From the NCBI GenBank assembly GCA_017443595.1, contig JAFSYU010000034.1, forward strand, positions 1 through 64,000: a DNA stretch of 64,000 nucleotides, read 5' to 3'. Source of the DNA: Clostridia bacterium (GTDB lineage: Bacteria > Bacillota > Clostridia > Oscillospirales > CAG-272). The notes beneath the pieces are model-generated. The model saw nothing but the letters and a program-made list of their open reading frames with translations, did not search any database and had not been told where the DNA came from. This document shows, one piece after another, positions 24,468 to 33,028 of this stretch; within the stretch, counting starts at the first letter, position 1; every line of letters starts with the position of its first letter. The position numbers were made by a program, and so were the translations under genes.

Positions 24468-25127
24468 ATGAAAAACAAAGCTATAACAAGCCCGAAGATC
24501 TTATCGGAATACGTTATTGAATACGGTTTTCTGCCGTTTTTCAAAAACGGTATACCGGGTTTTTCGGTAGAGGAGAAATGCCCGTCGGATCTGTGGTTTA
24601 CGGATAAGCCCGGACCGTGGGAATGGAAAGGTCCCGTTATAAGAGAGGGTAAATGCGCCTACGGCAAGTTCTTTAAAAACAAAGCCGTTTACGTAAGCCT
24701 TGATATGCTTCCGTATCTGTGTTCAATGCGGCGCGACGGGTATGATTTTGACGCGCGCTGTGACGATGATCTTGTGTTTTATAAAGACAAAGAGATATAC
24801 GAAATAATACAAAAACACGGCGTTATCTTATCAAAAGAGCTGCGTAAGCTGTCCGGTGACGACAAGAGCTTTGACAAATATATAACGCGCCTGCAGATGC
24901 AGACGTACGTGGTTACAAAAGATTTCGTATACGAGCAAAGCAGGGACGGACGTCGGTACGGCTGGGGCGTTGCGGTATATTCCACACCGGAGCATCTTTA
25001 CGGGCGCGATCTTGTAACGTCGCAGTACAAAACTCCGCCCGAGGAGTGTAAAAGAATAATAGTTGAAAAAATAAGATCGCATTTTCCCGGCACGGATGAA
25101 AATACGGTCTGCAAACTTATTAAATAA
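24468..25127 (+). CDS. AlkZ-related protein
   Basis: A 219-residue soluble protein of the family labelled AlkZ-related (a relative of winged-helix DNA glycosylases). It matches what I recall of that family: GFLPFFKNGIPGFSVEE at the N-terminus, DLWFT, GPWEWKGP, CAYGKFF, a RRDGYDFDAR segment and ITRLQMQTYVV in the C-terminal half. The biochemical role is not established, and DNA repair is only suggested by the name. No ribosome site is visible, and the promoter sits so close that translation is probably leaderless. The next in-frame Met is about 80 residues in, so the start cannot move far. The rhamnosidase follows 20 bp downstream and may be co-transcribed. Confidence 0.75.
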   Translation: MKNKAITSPKILSEYVIEYGFLPFFKNGIPGFSVEEKCPSDLWFTDKPGPWEWKGPVIREGKCAYGKFFKNKAVYVSLDMLPYLCSMRRDGYDFDARCDDDLVFYKDKEIYEIIQKHGVILSKELRKLSGDDKSFDKYITRLQMQTYVVTKDFVYEQSRDGRRYGWGVAVYSTPEHLYGRDLVTSQYKTPPEECKRIIVEKIRSHFPGTDENTVCKLIK

Positions 25128-25147
25128 TATATCAAGGAGATAAAAGC

Positions 25148-27634
25148 ATGAAAAAAGACGAGATGACAAACGGTTTGGGTAAATGGATAAAATGCCAAAA
25201 GTTCGACGCTGTCGTTATACCGTCGTTCCGGTGGGGGACCGGACAGAACGAACAGCATAATCCCATAGAGGACGAGGGCGGTCTCGGTATGTTCTGCCGC
25301 GAATTTGAGGTATGCGGCGTTAAAAACGCCGTTATCGACGCCACGGCTCTCGGCGTTTACGATCTTTATATAAACGGCGAACGCGTAAAAAACGGCGACG
25401 TATACGACGAGCTGAAACCCGGCTGGGAAGATTATAAAAAGCACGTGCTTTATTACTCGTACGATATAACCGACTATTTAACAGACGGCAAAAACACCGT
25501 GCTGGCCGTTACCGCGCCGGGCTGGTACGCGGGACGCATCTCTTTCGGCTCGTATCCCGACGCGGAGATATGCTTCATGGCGGGCATACATATAACAGAT
25601 AAAAATGGAAAAACAGATATTTACACGGACGAAAAATGGCTGTCTTTCAAAGGCGGCAGAATAAGAAAATCCGATATCTGGGACGGCGAATACATAGATT
25701 TCAATCAAAAATGTTTCAGATATTATTCAAGAGTCGATACGGACAGATCGGAATGGAAACCGGCTGAAACAAAAGTCTGCGAGATAGATATAACCAGACA
25801 GGTAGGCCCGGCTATACAGGTGCGCGACTTCTCCGTCGCGCCGCAGACCGTTACGGTATACGAGGGCGCAAAGGACAACGGCACGGATTTCGGTGAAATA
25901 AACGTAATATCATACTCGGACAAAGCCGATTCGTTCAAGCTCAAAAAAGGACAGGCGGCTGTCGTTGACTTCGGTCAGAACATGGTCGGCTGGCCGGTGT
26001 TCGATATAGCCGGCGCGAAGGGAACGTCGGTCATGGTGCGCTTCGGCGAGATGTTAAACGACAGCGGTGACAAAGCGCGCGGCAACGACAACCCGAAAGG
26101 TTCGATATACAGCATAAACTACCGCTCCGCAAAAGCAAAGCTGCAGTGCGTGCTCTCCGACAAACCCAAAATGCACGTTCTGCCGACGTTTACGTTCTAC
26201 GGCTTCAGATACATAGAAGTAACAGCTTCTGACGATATTGAAATATCGGCTCTTAAAGGCGCCGTCGTAGGCTCCGCGACGAAAGAGACGGGCAAAATCG
26301 AAACGTCTCACAAAAAAGTCAACAAACTCATTTCAAACATCCTCTGGGGTCAGCGCGGCAACTATCTGACCGTTCCCACGGACTGCCCGCAGCGCGACGA
26401 ACGCTTGGGCTGGACGGGCGATACGCAGATATTCTGCAATACCGCGGCGTATAACGCGGACGTTGACGGTTTCTTTAAAAAATGGCTGCGCGACGCGCGC
26501 GATTCACAGTCGCCCGAGGGTATGTATCCGGACGTCATCCCGACCGTCCGCGTCGTCGGTTTCGGAGGCGCGGCGTGGGCAGACGCGGGCATCGTCGTTC
26601 CGTACGTTATGATGAGGATGTACGACGACCGCGAGCTTGTAGCGGAGCATTACGAATCAATGGAAAAATACATGGGCTGGCTCGCATCACGCGGTATGGA
26701 AGGACCGCACCCCACGTACGGCGACTGGCTTGCGTACGAGCCCACCGACAATAAATACATAGCGCTTGCATATTACGCGCATGACGCGAAAATGATGAGC
26801 ATAATGTCGGATGCGATAGGCAAAACCGACCGCGCCGAACATTACAAAGCGCTTTATAATGAAATAAAAGCGTGCTTTGCAGACAGGTACTGTGAGGGAG
26901 GCGATCTGAAGCCGGATTACCGCACGCAGACGGGATATCTGCTCGCGCTGATGACGGATATGCTTGACGGCTCTCACAGAACGGACGCGATAAAAGCTCT
27001 GCATGACAAGATAGTAAACAACGGATATAAGCTCTCTACAGGCTTTGTAGGCGCCGGCATTTTAAACGAGATACTTGCGGAAAACGGTATGTGCGATCTT
27101 GCGTATTCTCTGCTTTTGCAGACCGCCAATCCGTCGTGGCTTTACAGCGTCGATCAGGGCGCGACGACGATATGGGAGAGATGGAATTCGTACACGATAG
27201 CGACGGGCTTCGGCGACGTGGGGATGAACTCGTTCAACCATTACGCGTACGGCGCCGTGGAAGAATGGATGTACCGTCACGTTGCGGGCATAGAAGCAGA
27301 CCCGGAAGCGTACGGATTTGAGCGCGTGATACTCCAGCCGACGCCGGACTGCAGAAAACCGGGCGAGATACCCGACGGACAGGAAAAGATAACGTGGGTA
27401 AAAGCGCACTATGACAGCAGACACGGAAAGATAGTATCAAACTGGAATACGGAAAACGGTTTCGTATACGACGCGGAAACGCCCGTACCGGCAACGCTTA
27501 AGCTGCCCGTACTGACAAGCGGCGATACGTTTACCGTAAACGGAGTGGAACACAAATTCTCTGAATTTGATATAAAAGACGGCAGAGTCATAATAACTTT
27601 AGCCCCCGGTAAATACGAATTCATACAGAAATGA
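25148..27634 (+). CDS. Alpha-L-rhamnosidase, GH78
   Basis: An 828-residue bacterial alpha-L-rhamnosidase that removes terminal rhamnose from glycosides or polysaccharides. Recognisable parts are the N-terminal beta domain with LGVYDLYINGERV and VTAPGWYAGR, the linker before VGWPVFDIAG, the (alpha/alpha)6 catalytic barrel with TDCPQRDERLGWTGDTQ near 409, and WERWNSYT with the C-terminal beta domain. No signal peptide is present, so the enzyme should act in the cytoplasm on imported oligosaccharides; no importer is in this window. RBS AAGGAG precedes the ATG. Its stop overlaps the next start (ATGA). Confidence 0.92.
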   Translation: MKKDEMTNGLGKWIKCQKFDAVVIPSFRWGTGQNEQHNPIEDEGGLGMFCREFEVCGVKNAVIDATALGVYDLYINGERVKNGDVYDELKPGWEDYKKHVLYYSYDITDYLTDGKNTVLAVTAPGWYAGRISFGSYPDAEICFMAGIHITDKNGKTDIYTDEKWLSFKGGRIRKSDIWDGEYIDFNQKCFRYYSRVDTDRSEWKPAETKVCEIDITRQVGPAIQVRDFSVAPQTVTVYEGAKDNGTDFGEINVISYSDKADSFKLKKGQAAVVDFGQNMVGWPVFDIAGAKGTSVMVRFGEMLNDSGDKARGNDNPKGSIYSINYRSAKAKLQCVLSDKPKMHVLPTFTFYGFRYIEVTASDDIEISALKGAVVGSATKETGKIETSHKKVNKLISNILWGQRGNYLTVPTDCPQRDERLGWTGDTQIFCNTAAYNADVDGFFKKWLRDARDSQSPEGMYPDVIPTVRVVGFGGAAWADAGIVVPYVMMRMYDDRELVAEHYESMEKYMGWLASRGMEGPHPTYGDWLAYEPTDNKYIALAYYAHDAKMMSIMSDAIGKTDRAEHYKALYNEIKACFADRYCEGGDLKPDYRTQTGYLLALMTDMLDGSHRTDAIKALHDKIVNNGYKLSTGFVGAGILNEILAENGMCDLAYSLLLQTANPSWLYSVDQGATTIWERWNSYTIATGFGDVGMNSFNHYAYGAVEEWMYRHVAGIEADPEAYGFERVILQPTPDCRKPGEIPDGQEKITWVKAHYDSRHGKIVSNWNTENGFVYDAETPVPATLKLPVLTSGDTFTVNGVEHKFSEFDIKDGRVIITLAPGKYEFIQK

Positions 27635-29472
27635 CAACAGAAAATAAAACAAAAAAGGATCTCTTATCAAAACTGCCCGTACCGCTTCTTATAGCCGTTA
27701 TAGCCGTTTCCGCGTCGGTGATAGTCGCCGTGCTGCTTATGGTATTTTTATCGCCGTCCGATACTCCGGTTTCGGCTGATATACGAACGGAGCAGGAAAC
27801 GGCAGAGACGGACACGGAAACACAGACCGAAACGGAAGAAGAAACGATAGAGGTAAAGGAAGAAATGCTGTTGCAGGCCGATAAATTCCCGAAAAACGAG
27901 TCAAAGGATTTTTACAAATCCGATGAAAAGCTGTTCAACCGCGCGGTGATGTATTCCGCAAACGAGCTGAAAGGCAAGTTTGACAACGTTATATTCAAGT
28001 ATGACGGACTGACGCTTCAGGACGTTACAAAAGACGGCGTATTCATATCAAACGACATAAAGCCGGGCGGCGAATTCCGGAAGCTGATAATGAGCTGGAA
28101 CGCGGATACGTCCGGCGGTACGGTAGAAGTGGAAGTCATGGCAAAACTGTCCGACGGAACGTATACGGAGCCGTATTCATGGGGCGTATGGAGCGCGATC
28201 CCCGGCGTATCCGCAAGCCGTTCACGCAAAGACGAGCACGGCGAGCTTGATATAGACACGCTCAACTTAAAAGAAAAATGCTCTGCGGTAAAGCTTAAAA
28301 TAACGCTGAAAAAGACGGCGGAAAAAGCGCCGGTGCTTTACAACGTAACTGTAGCTACGGACAGGGCTAAGCAGGAAATATCAAAGAATACCGTTACAAA
28401 AAAAATCAAGCTGAGCGTCAAAAAACGTTATCAGCTTGACGTGCCGGAAATAGGCGGCGTCATCTGCTCGCCCACGTCGCTTTCAATGGTGCGCGACTAT
28501 TACAAAGAAAAAGGTTTTGAAACGGTCGACACCGCAAAAGGAGTTTACGACAACGGCGAGGGTATTTACGGCAACTGGTCGTATAACGTCGCGTACGCGG
28601 GCGAGCTCGGATACAACGCATACGTTGATATTTACGATATGAAAGCGCTTAAATGGGCGCTGTCAAAAAACGTCCCTGTCATATGCAGCGTAAAGATCAA
28701 AAAAGGACAGCTTAAAGACTCCGGATATCCGGATTATTCAACAAACGGTCATCTGCTTTGCGTCATCGGCTACGAGACGGTCGACGGCGTTGAATGGCTG
28801 ATAGTGAACGACCCGGCTAAAAAGCAGGTGGAAGTAAAATATCTCGCATCCGAATTTGAAACGATCTGGCCCGGCACGGTCTACATAGTGCAGGAAAAGC
28901 CGGAGCGCTACACCTGGCGCATCGGCGAAGGAACGGAGCAGGATATATTAGTCGTCGCGGACTGTATACCGGAGGGCAGATACAACCGCCCCGGCGGCAA
29001 TTATAAAGTAAAATATATAGTTATCCACAACACCGGTAATTTCAGTACGGGCGCGGATGCAAATTCTCACAGATCGTACGTCAAAGAGGACGGCTGCAAG
29101 GTATCGTGGCATTATACGGTCGACGACAAGCGTATTTACAAGCATCTGCCCGAGGAAGAACGCGCGTGGCACGCCGGTGACGGACGCGAGGGCAAAGGCA
29201 ACACGTACGGCATAGGCATTGAAATGTGCGTGAACCACGAAACGCTCGGCACAAAAAACCCGACGGAATATTTCTATAAAACGATGGACAACACCGCGCA
29301 GTTAGTGGCGGAGCTTTTATATAAATACGATCTGTCGATAAAAGCCGTAAAACAGCACTGGCATTTCTCCGGCAAAAACTGCCCGCAGGTCATACGCGAA
29401 AACGACCTCTGGGAGCCGTTTTTGGAGAATATTCAGCAAAGATACGACAAGATAAAAGCCGAACGCGGGTAA
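27631..29472 (+). CDS. Membrane-anchored C39-like peptidase fused to N-acetylmuramoyl-L-alanine amidase
   Basis: A 613-residue cell-surface protein with two hydrolase domains. An uncleaved N-terminal membrane helix spans about 16-40, followed by a Thr/Glu linker and a beta-rich domain (about 80-245). Then comes a C39_2-type cysteine peptidase domain (about 265-420; C279 in GGVICSPTSLSM, H374 in NGHLL, D394 in VNDPA). The C-terminal part is an amidase_2/PGRP domain (about 440-610) with zinc and catalytic residues visible as H466 in VIHNTG, E531 in GIEM, H576/H578 and C584 in KNCPQ. It would cut peptidoglycan outside the membrane. The start overlaps the rhamnosidase stop by 4 bp and has no clear RBS, so translation is probably coupled. 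Confidence 0.87.
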   Translation: MTTENKTKKDLLSKLPVPLLIAVIAVSASVIVAVLLMVFLSPSDTPVSADIRTEQETAETDTETQTETEEETIEVKEEMLLQADKFPKNESKDFYKSDEKLFNRAVMYSANELKGKFDNVIFKYDGLTLQDVTKDGVFISNDIKPGGEFRKLIMSWNADTSGGTVEVEVMAKLSDGTYTEPYSWGVWSAIPGVSASRSRKDEHGELDIDTLNLKEKCSAVKLKITLKKTAEKAPVLYNVTVATDRAKQEISKNTVTKKIKLSVKKRYQLDVPEIGGVICSPTSLSMVRDYYKEKGFETVDTAKGVYDNGEGIYGNWSYNVAYAGELGYNAYVDIYDMKALKWALSKNVPVICSVKIKKGQLKDSGYPDYSTNGHLLCVIGYETVDGVEWLIVNDPAKKQVEVKYLASEFETIWPGTVYIVQEKPERYTWRIGEGTEQDILVVADCIPEGRYNRPGGNYKVKYIVIHNTGNFSTGADANSHRSYVKEDGCKVSWHYTVDDKRIYKHLPEEERAWHAGDGREGKGNTYGIGIEMCVNHETLGTKNPTEYFYKTMDNTAQLVAELLYKYDLSIKAVKQHWHFSGKNCPQVIRENDLWEPFLENIQQRYDKIKAERG

Positions 29473-29476
29473 CGGT

Positions 29477-29983
29477 ATGGACAATAAAGAAATACCGAAA
29501 CGAAAGAAAAACCGCTTGACCTGTTATGATTACAGCTCATGCGGAGCGTATTTTCTGACAGTCTGCACGTCAAACAGATGTAATTATTTTTGGGAAAACG
29601 ACGTTTCCTCTGAGGTAGGGGCGACCATTGGTCGCCCGTATGACGTCAAACTCTCGAAATACGGAAAAATTGCGGACAAAGCAATAAACGATATACCGTT
29701 TGTATATCCCGCGGTCAAAGTCGATCATTACGTGATCATGCCTGATCATATACATTTATTGCTTTCGATTCGCGCGGACGAAAGCGGGCGACCGATGGTC
29801 GCCCCTACGGTTTCGCGGATCGTTCAACAAATGAAATGCTGTGTTTCAAAACGCATCGGGCATCCTATATGTCAAAAATCGTTTTTTGATCACGTTATAC
29901 GAAATAAAGAGGATTATCAAAAACACGTTAAGTACATTTACGAAAATCCTTTAGCGTTATATTATGATAGGGGCGGTCACTGA
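29477..29983 (+). CDS. REP-associated tyrosine transposase (RAYT, Y1 type) with REPs inside the frame
   Basis: A 168-residue Y1 (HUH) transposase. The HUH motif is H91-I-H93 in MPDHIHLLL, the catalytic Tyr is probably Y147 in NKEDYQKH, and YIYENP closes the fold. The enzyme class nicks and joins single-stranded REP hairpins. Two surface-loop segments are encoded by REP sequence: residues 47-54 (VGATIGRP) by the plus-oriented REP at 29615-29637, and residues 104-111 (GRPMVAPT) by the inverted REP at 29786-29808. A third palindrome supplies the stop codon. The gene starts 4 bp after the amidase gene and has no promoter of its own that I can see. It appears intact. Confidence 0.9.
   Translation: MDNKEIPKRKKNRLTCYDYSSCGAYFLTVCTSNRCNYFWENDVSSEVGATIGRPYDVKLSKYGKIADKAINDIPFVYPAVKVDHYVIMPDHIHLLLSIRADESGRPMVAPTVSRIVQQMKCCVSKRIGHPICQKSFFDHVIRNKEDYQKHVKYIYENPLALYYDRGGH
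29615..29637 (+). repeat. REP palindrome inside the RAYT gene, plus orientation
   Basis: GTAG head, then arms GGGCGACCA and TGGTCGCCC around a single T (19-bp palindrome 29619-29637). It is read in frame as V-G-A-T-I-G-R-P. Confidence 0.9.
29786..29808 (-). repeat. REP palindrome inside the RAYT gene, inverted copy
   Basis: The reverse complement of the first REP with one centre change: arms GGGCGACC and GGTCGCCC, with the head read as CCCCTAC on the plus strand. It is read in frame as G-R-P-M-V-A-P-T. With the copy at 29615-29637 it forms an inverted pair around 148 bp. Confidence 0.9.
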
Positions 29984-29989
29984 CCGCCC
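29971..29989. repeat. Palindrome holding two convergent stop codons
   Basis: GGGCGGTCA-C-TGACCGCCC, nine perfect pairs around one base, with a REP-like head GATAGGGG. TGA on the plus strand (29981-29983) ends the RAYT gene. TCA (29977-29979) is the TGA of the minus-strand dockerin gene. It may also act as a terminator hairpin. Confidence 0.85.
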
Positions 29990-31188
29990 TTATAATCTTC
30001 TATCACGTATTCCCCGAAAACGTGCGCGTGGTCGAAGCAGCCGAACTGCGTTGTCGTCTGCTCCGTCACCTTTGCTATCCATTCCGTGCAGATAGACAGC
30101 TTTCCGTCGTAATCCTGACAGAATATCAAAAGTTTGTCCGGCGTTACCTTGTTTTCAAGCTTATACTCGTTTATATAATCTATGACCTGCTTGGCGAGAT
30201 CTTCGCGGATTTTTTTCATTTCAGCCGCCGTTATACCGGTCTGATAAAACTTTTTAAATCCGTTTTCCTGCAGCGTCCAGCATCCTTCCGGATATTTCGG
30301 GCTCGTACTGAATCTGCATCTGCAGTCGGTCTGTGCTCCGCCGTAACAGAATTCAAATTCCACGGTGAAATAACCGTCTTCCCATATGAATACGTATTCC
30401 AGAAGCATATCGCGCGGTATCTGCCCGAATTCGGGATATAATTCCTTCATTTTTAGATAATACTCGTCCGCTAACGCCTGCTTATCCGGTGTAAATACTG
30501 TTTTATCCGGCTTTACAAGCTCGTCGCCTGACGCCGGGACAACGACCTCAAACGGATAATCCCAACACGTATTCTCGTAAGTGTCCTCAACAAACCGTCC
30601 CTTTACGGTAAACGTCAGCACAAATCTGTATAAACCGGCGGGCGCGGTTTTTAAGAATTCGTTGATATCGTTCAGCTCCTGCCGGCTGTTATACAGCCAT
30701 GAGCTTACTTTCGTTTCCGTACCGGTGCTGTGCCAGACTATATCAAGGTCTGATCCGTCATATGACAGCACGGGGACGTTTTCGGCAATGTCGGCGCCGG
30801 GACCTTCCGCGCAGATCCAGCCTTTTATATCATCGTCATACACGGATTCTCCCACCATGTACGCGCAGGGATATACCGCGTTTTCCCCGTCAGTCACATA
30901 GAGATATACGGGATACGATCCCTCGTATATACTCCCGCCGCTTACGTATCTGAATAATGAGATCACGTCCTTGTTGTTGACTTCTCCGTCGCCGTTTATA
31001 TCGTGATCATAGCAGGATTTCGTCACGGCCTCGCTGCAGACGTGCCTGAACAGCGCCGCAACGTCCTTGTTGTTTACCTCTCCGTCGTTATTTATATCAC
31101 ACGTGCTTTTTTCCGCATAAACGTAAACGCTTGCCGTCAATGAAAATATCATTATAAACGATAGAATTATTACAATTATTCTTTTCAT
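29977..31188 (-). CDS. Secreted protein with N-terminal type I dockerin
   Basis: A 403-residue protein. A signal peptide covers about 1-25 (hydrophobic VIILSFIMIFSL, then a cut near VYA). A dockerin module follows at once, with two calcium loops, DINNDGEVNNKDV (31-43) and DINGDGEVNNKDV (63-75), each followed by a helix. The remaining 310 residues have no family I recognise; they contain about six cysteines and beta-rich stretches. The ATG at 31188 is preferred because GGGGAG lies just upstream and the signal peptide starts there. It is the third gene of an ECF sigma/anti-sigma unit, 29 bp after the anti-sigma gene, so its expression is probably under that sigma factor. Its stop lies in a REP palindrome. 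Confidence 0.82.
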   Translation of the reverse strand: MKRIIVIILSFIMIFSLTASVYVYAEKSTCDINNDGEVNNKDVAALFRHVCSEAVTKSCYDHDINGDGEVNNKDVISLFRYVSGGSIYEGSYPVYLYVTDGENAVYPCAYMVGESVYDDDIKGWICAEGPGADIAENVPVLSYDGSDLDIVWHSTGTETKVSSWLYNSRQELNDINEFLKTAPAGLYRFVLTFTVKGRFVEDTYENTCWDYPFEVVVPASGDELVKPDKTVFTPDKQALADEYYLKMKELYPEFGQIPRDMLLEYVFIWEDGYFTVEFEFCYGGAQTDCRCRFSTSPKYPEGCWTLQENGFKKFYQTGITAAEMKKIREDLAKQVIDYINEYKLENKVTPDKLLIFCQDYDGKLSICTEWIAKVTEQTTTQFGCFDHAHVFGEYVIEDYKGGQ

Positions 31189-31217
31189 TTGTTTTTCTCC
31201 CCGTAGAACTTCAAATA

Positions 31218-32369
31218 TTATTGAAAGCTGCCGAATGAAAGATTTGATAACCACAGTGAAGACCACACGTCAGGGGAGCCTTTTACTTCTACAAGTAAAT
31301 CATCGTATACGAATATCGTGCTGTTTCTGCTATCGTCTTTATATTCATATACCAATGCGGTAACTTCACGGTCGGCAAGGGTTATCGTTTGTTCGTAAAT
31401 ACTTTTATGCTGATTTCCGAGATTGTTTACATTAGGCGTGTTCGGAGAAAGTTTCCTAATTATCTCAGAAGTGGTTTTATCATTTTGATTTGCAGTTTCA
31501 TCCGGCAAATATGTGATTTTTATATAGTAGTTTTCGCCGGTTGACACGCTCGGATGACAGAATATGCAAGGCAAACCGTAAGCCTCGGACGCATATAGTG
31601 TAATATTTGCATATCCTTCTTTATTACGCAATTCTATGGGCTTACCGTTATAATACGGAACTGCATTGTTCTTTGAATTGAGTTTTTCAACAAACGCCGC
31701 GATATTCTCAAGTTGTTCGCTCGTTGCTCCCTGTTCCGAAAACTCATTTATTATATACTTTCCGTTTTGGCTGACTGCTGTTTTCAAATCCGAAAACGAA
31801 TCAAACTCAAGTGGGTATATACTCGGATTGCTTGCGTTCACCGTCGTCTCATCCGTTTCCAAATATTCATCCGTATCTACCGTTATTATTTCGGCGGTAT
31901 CATAATTGGGAGTCGTATCCTCCACCGTCTCGGTCTGCGGGTCTTCATCCTTTTCCGTATCGATTTCGATCGGATCGGTCTGCTCAACGGTATCGATCAT
32001 CTCGACTGTATCGCCCTCCGGTGTTTTCTGTTCTTCGGTCGTTTCATCCGCGGCCGTTTCCGTTACGGGCTCGTTGCCGTTAGGCGCATCTTCGGTCGTA
32101 TCTTCATCCGTGTCGGTCACAATCGCTTTATCCGTTTCACTTATCACGGGCGGCGCTTCCGTAGTCTCCGGCGGCAGCGGTATCCCGTGATTCGCATTAT
32201 TTGCGGCGGTGATAAGGATCACCGGAAGCAGCACCGCAAGCGCGGCGACGGCGGCTATGACCGCAAGTTTGAAAACCTTGCCGTTGTTTTTCTTTTTATA
32301 TACGGACGCCTCTTCTATATATTTATCGTCCGCAAGTGATATTTTATCAAGTAAATCCTTTCCTCTCAC
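31218..32369 (-). CDS. Membrane-anchored anti-sigma factor-like protein with Thr/Glu/Asp linker
   Basis: A 383-residue single-pass protein. The N-terminal cytoplasmic part of about 30 residues (GKDLLDKISLADDKYIEEA) is followed by one membrane helix (FKLAVIAAVAALAVLLPVIL). An acidic, threonine-rich linker of about 125 residues comes next, and then an external domain of about 190 residues that I do not recognise. There is no zinc-binding HxxxCxxC. The start is GTG at 32369, overlapping the sigma stop (GTGA) with GGAGGG 9 bases upstream. Gene order and topology are those of anti-sigma factors. The direct overlap implies 1:1 synthesis with the sigma factor. Confidence 0.78.
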   Translation of the reverse strand: MRGKDLLDKISLADDKYIEEASVYKKKNNGKVFKLAVIAAVAALAVLLPVILITAANNANHGIPLPPETTEAPPVISETDKAIVTDTDEDTTEDAPNGNEPVTETAADETTEEQKTPEGDTVEMIDTVEQTDPIEIDTEKDEDPQTETVEDTTPNYDTAEIITVDTDEYLETDETTVNASNPSIYPLEFDSFSDLKTAVSQNGKYIINEFSEQGATSEQLENIAAFVEKLNSKNNAVPYYNGKPIELRNKEGYANITLYASEAYGLPCIFCHPSVSTGENYYIKITYLPDETANQNDKTTSEIIRKLSPNTPNVNNLGNQHKSIYEQTITLADREVTALVYEYKDDSRNSTIFVYDDLLVEVKGSPDVWSSLWLSNLSFGSFQ

Positions 32370-32926
32370 AGTTCTATTCCCTCCTTTTTCAGATATGAAA
32401 GCAGCTTTGCTCTGCATCTGTAAAGGACCGTTTTTACGTTATTCTCGCTCATACCGAAACCGTTTGCGATCGCGGCGACGCTGTCCCCGTAGAAATATCT
32501 GCGCATAAATACGCGGCGGTTTTCCTTTGACAGCGACGACAAAAATCCGTTTATCGCCTCTTTTATCGCCATATCGTCAAGTTTGCACTCCGTATCATCG
32601 GGCGACGGTATACAGTTTTCAAGCTCGTCGGACAATTCCACGTATACAGCGCTTCTCTTCTGCCGGTTTTGCATGCGGCAGATATTAAGCGACAGATTTC
32701 TTATAATACGCATAAGATACGGAAAAAGGTACTGCCTCGGCTCGTGCGGCGGAATGGTGTTCCACGCTTCAAAATACGTGCTGTTTTTGCACTCCTCCGC
32801 GTCGCGCCGGTCTTCGGTTATGCAGAGAGACGCGGTAAAAAGCCGGCTGCCGTACTTTTTATCCGTTTCCGATATAGCCGTTTCGTCTCTTTGCAGATAC
32901 AGATCAACAATTCTGCTGTCTTTCAT
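32366..32926 (-). CDS. ECF-type RNA polymerase sigma factor
   Basis: A 186-residue sigma-70 family protein. Region 2 occupies about residues 8-90 (ITEDRRDAEECKNSTYFEAW, FPYLMRIIRNLSLN), and region 4 about 120-180 (LSKENRRVFMRRYFYGDSV, MSENNVKTVLYRCRAKL). Region 3 is absent, as in ECF factors. The ATG at 32926 is fixed by AAGGAGAG 6 bases upstream; the open frame extends 114 codons further but through a repeat block. A GGAAAC element typical of ECF -35 boxes sits about 60 bp upstream (32984-32989, minus strand), but I found no matching -10, so autoregulation is only a possibility. The anti-sigma gene overlaps its end. Confidence 0.88.
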   Translation of the reverse strand: MKDSRIVDLYLQRDETAISETDKKYGSRLFTASLCITEDRRDAEECKNSTYFEAWNTIPPHEPRQYLFPYLMRIIRNLSLNICRMQNRQKRSAVYVELSDELENCIPSPDDTECKLDDMAIKEAINGFLSSLSKENRRVFMRRYFYGDSVAAIANGFGMSENNVKTVLYRCRAKLLSYLKKEGIEL

Positions 32927-33028
32927 GCTGCTCTCCTTTTTGTGAAGGTCCTTCAACCGTATAAGCACCGTTATTATGAAAAGGTTTCCTGATTTTTTTA
33001 AAAATTCAATTTTGTTTATTATCACCGA

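Noticed and set aside
31713-32339. Plus-strand frame of 208 residues opposite the anti-sigma gene
   Set aside because: Antisense of the acidic Thr/Glu linker gives an Arg/Ile/Phe-rich artefact; no RBS.
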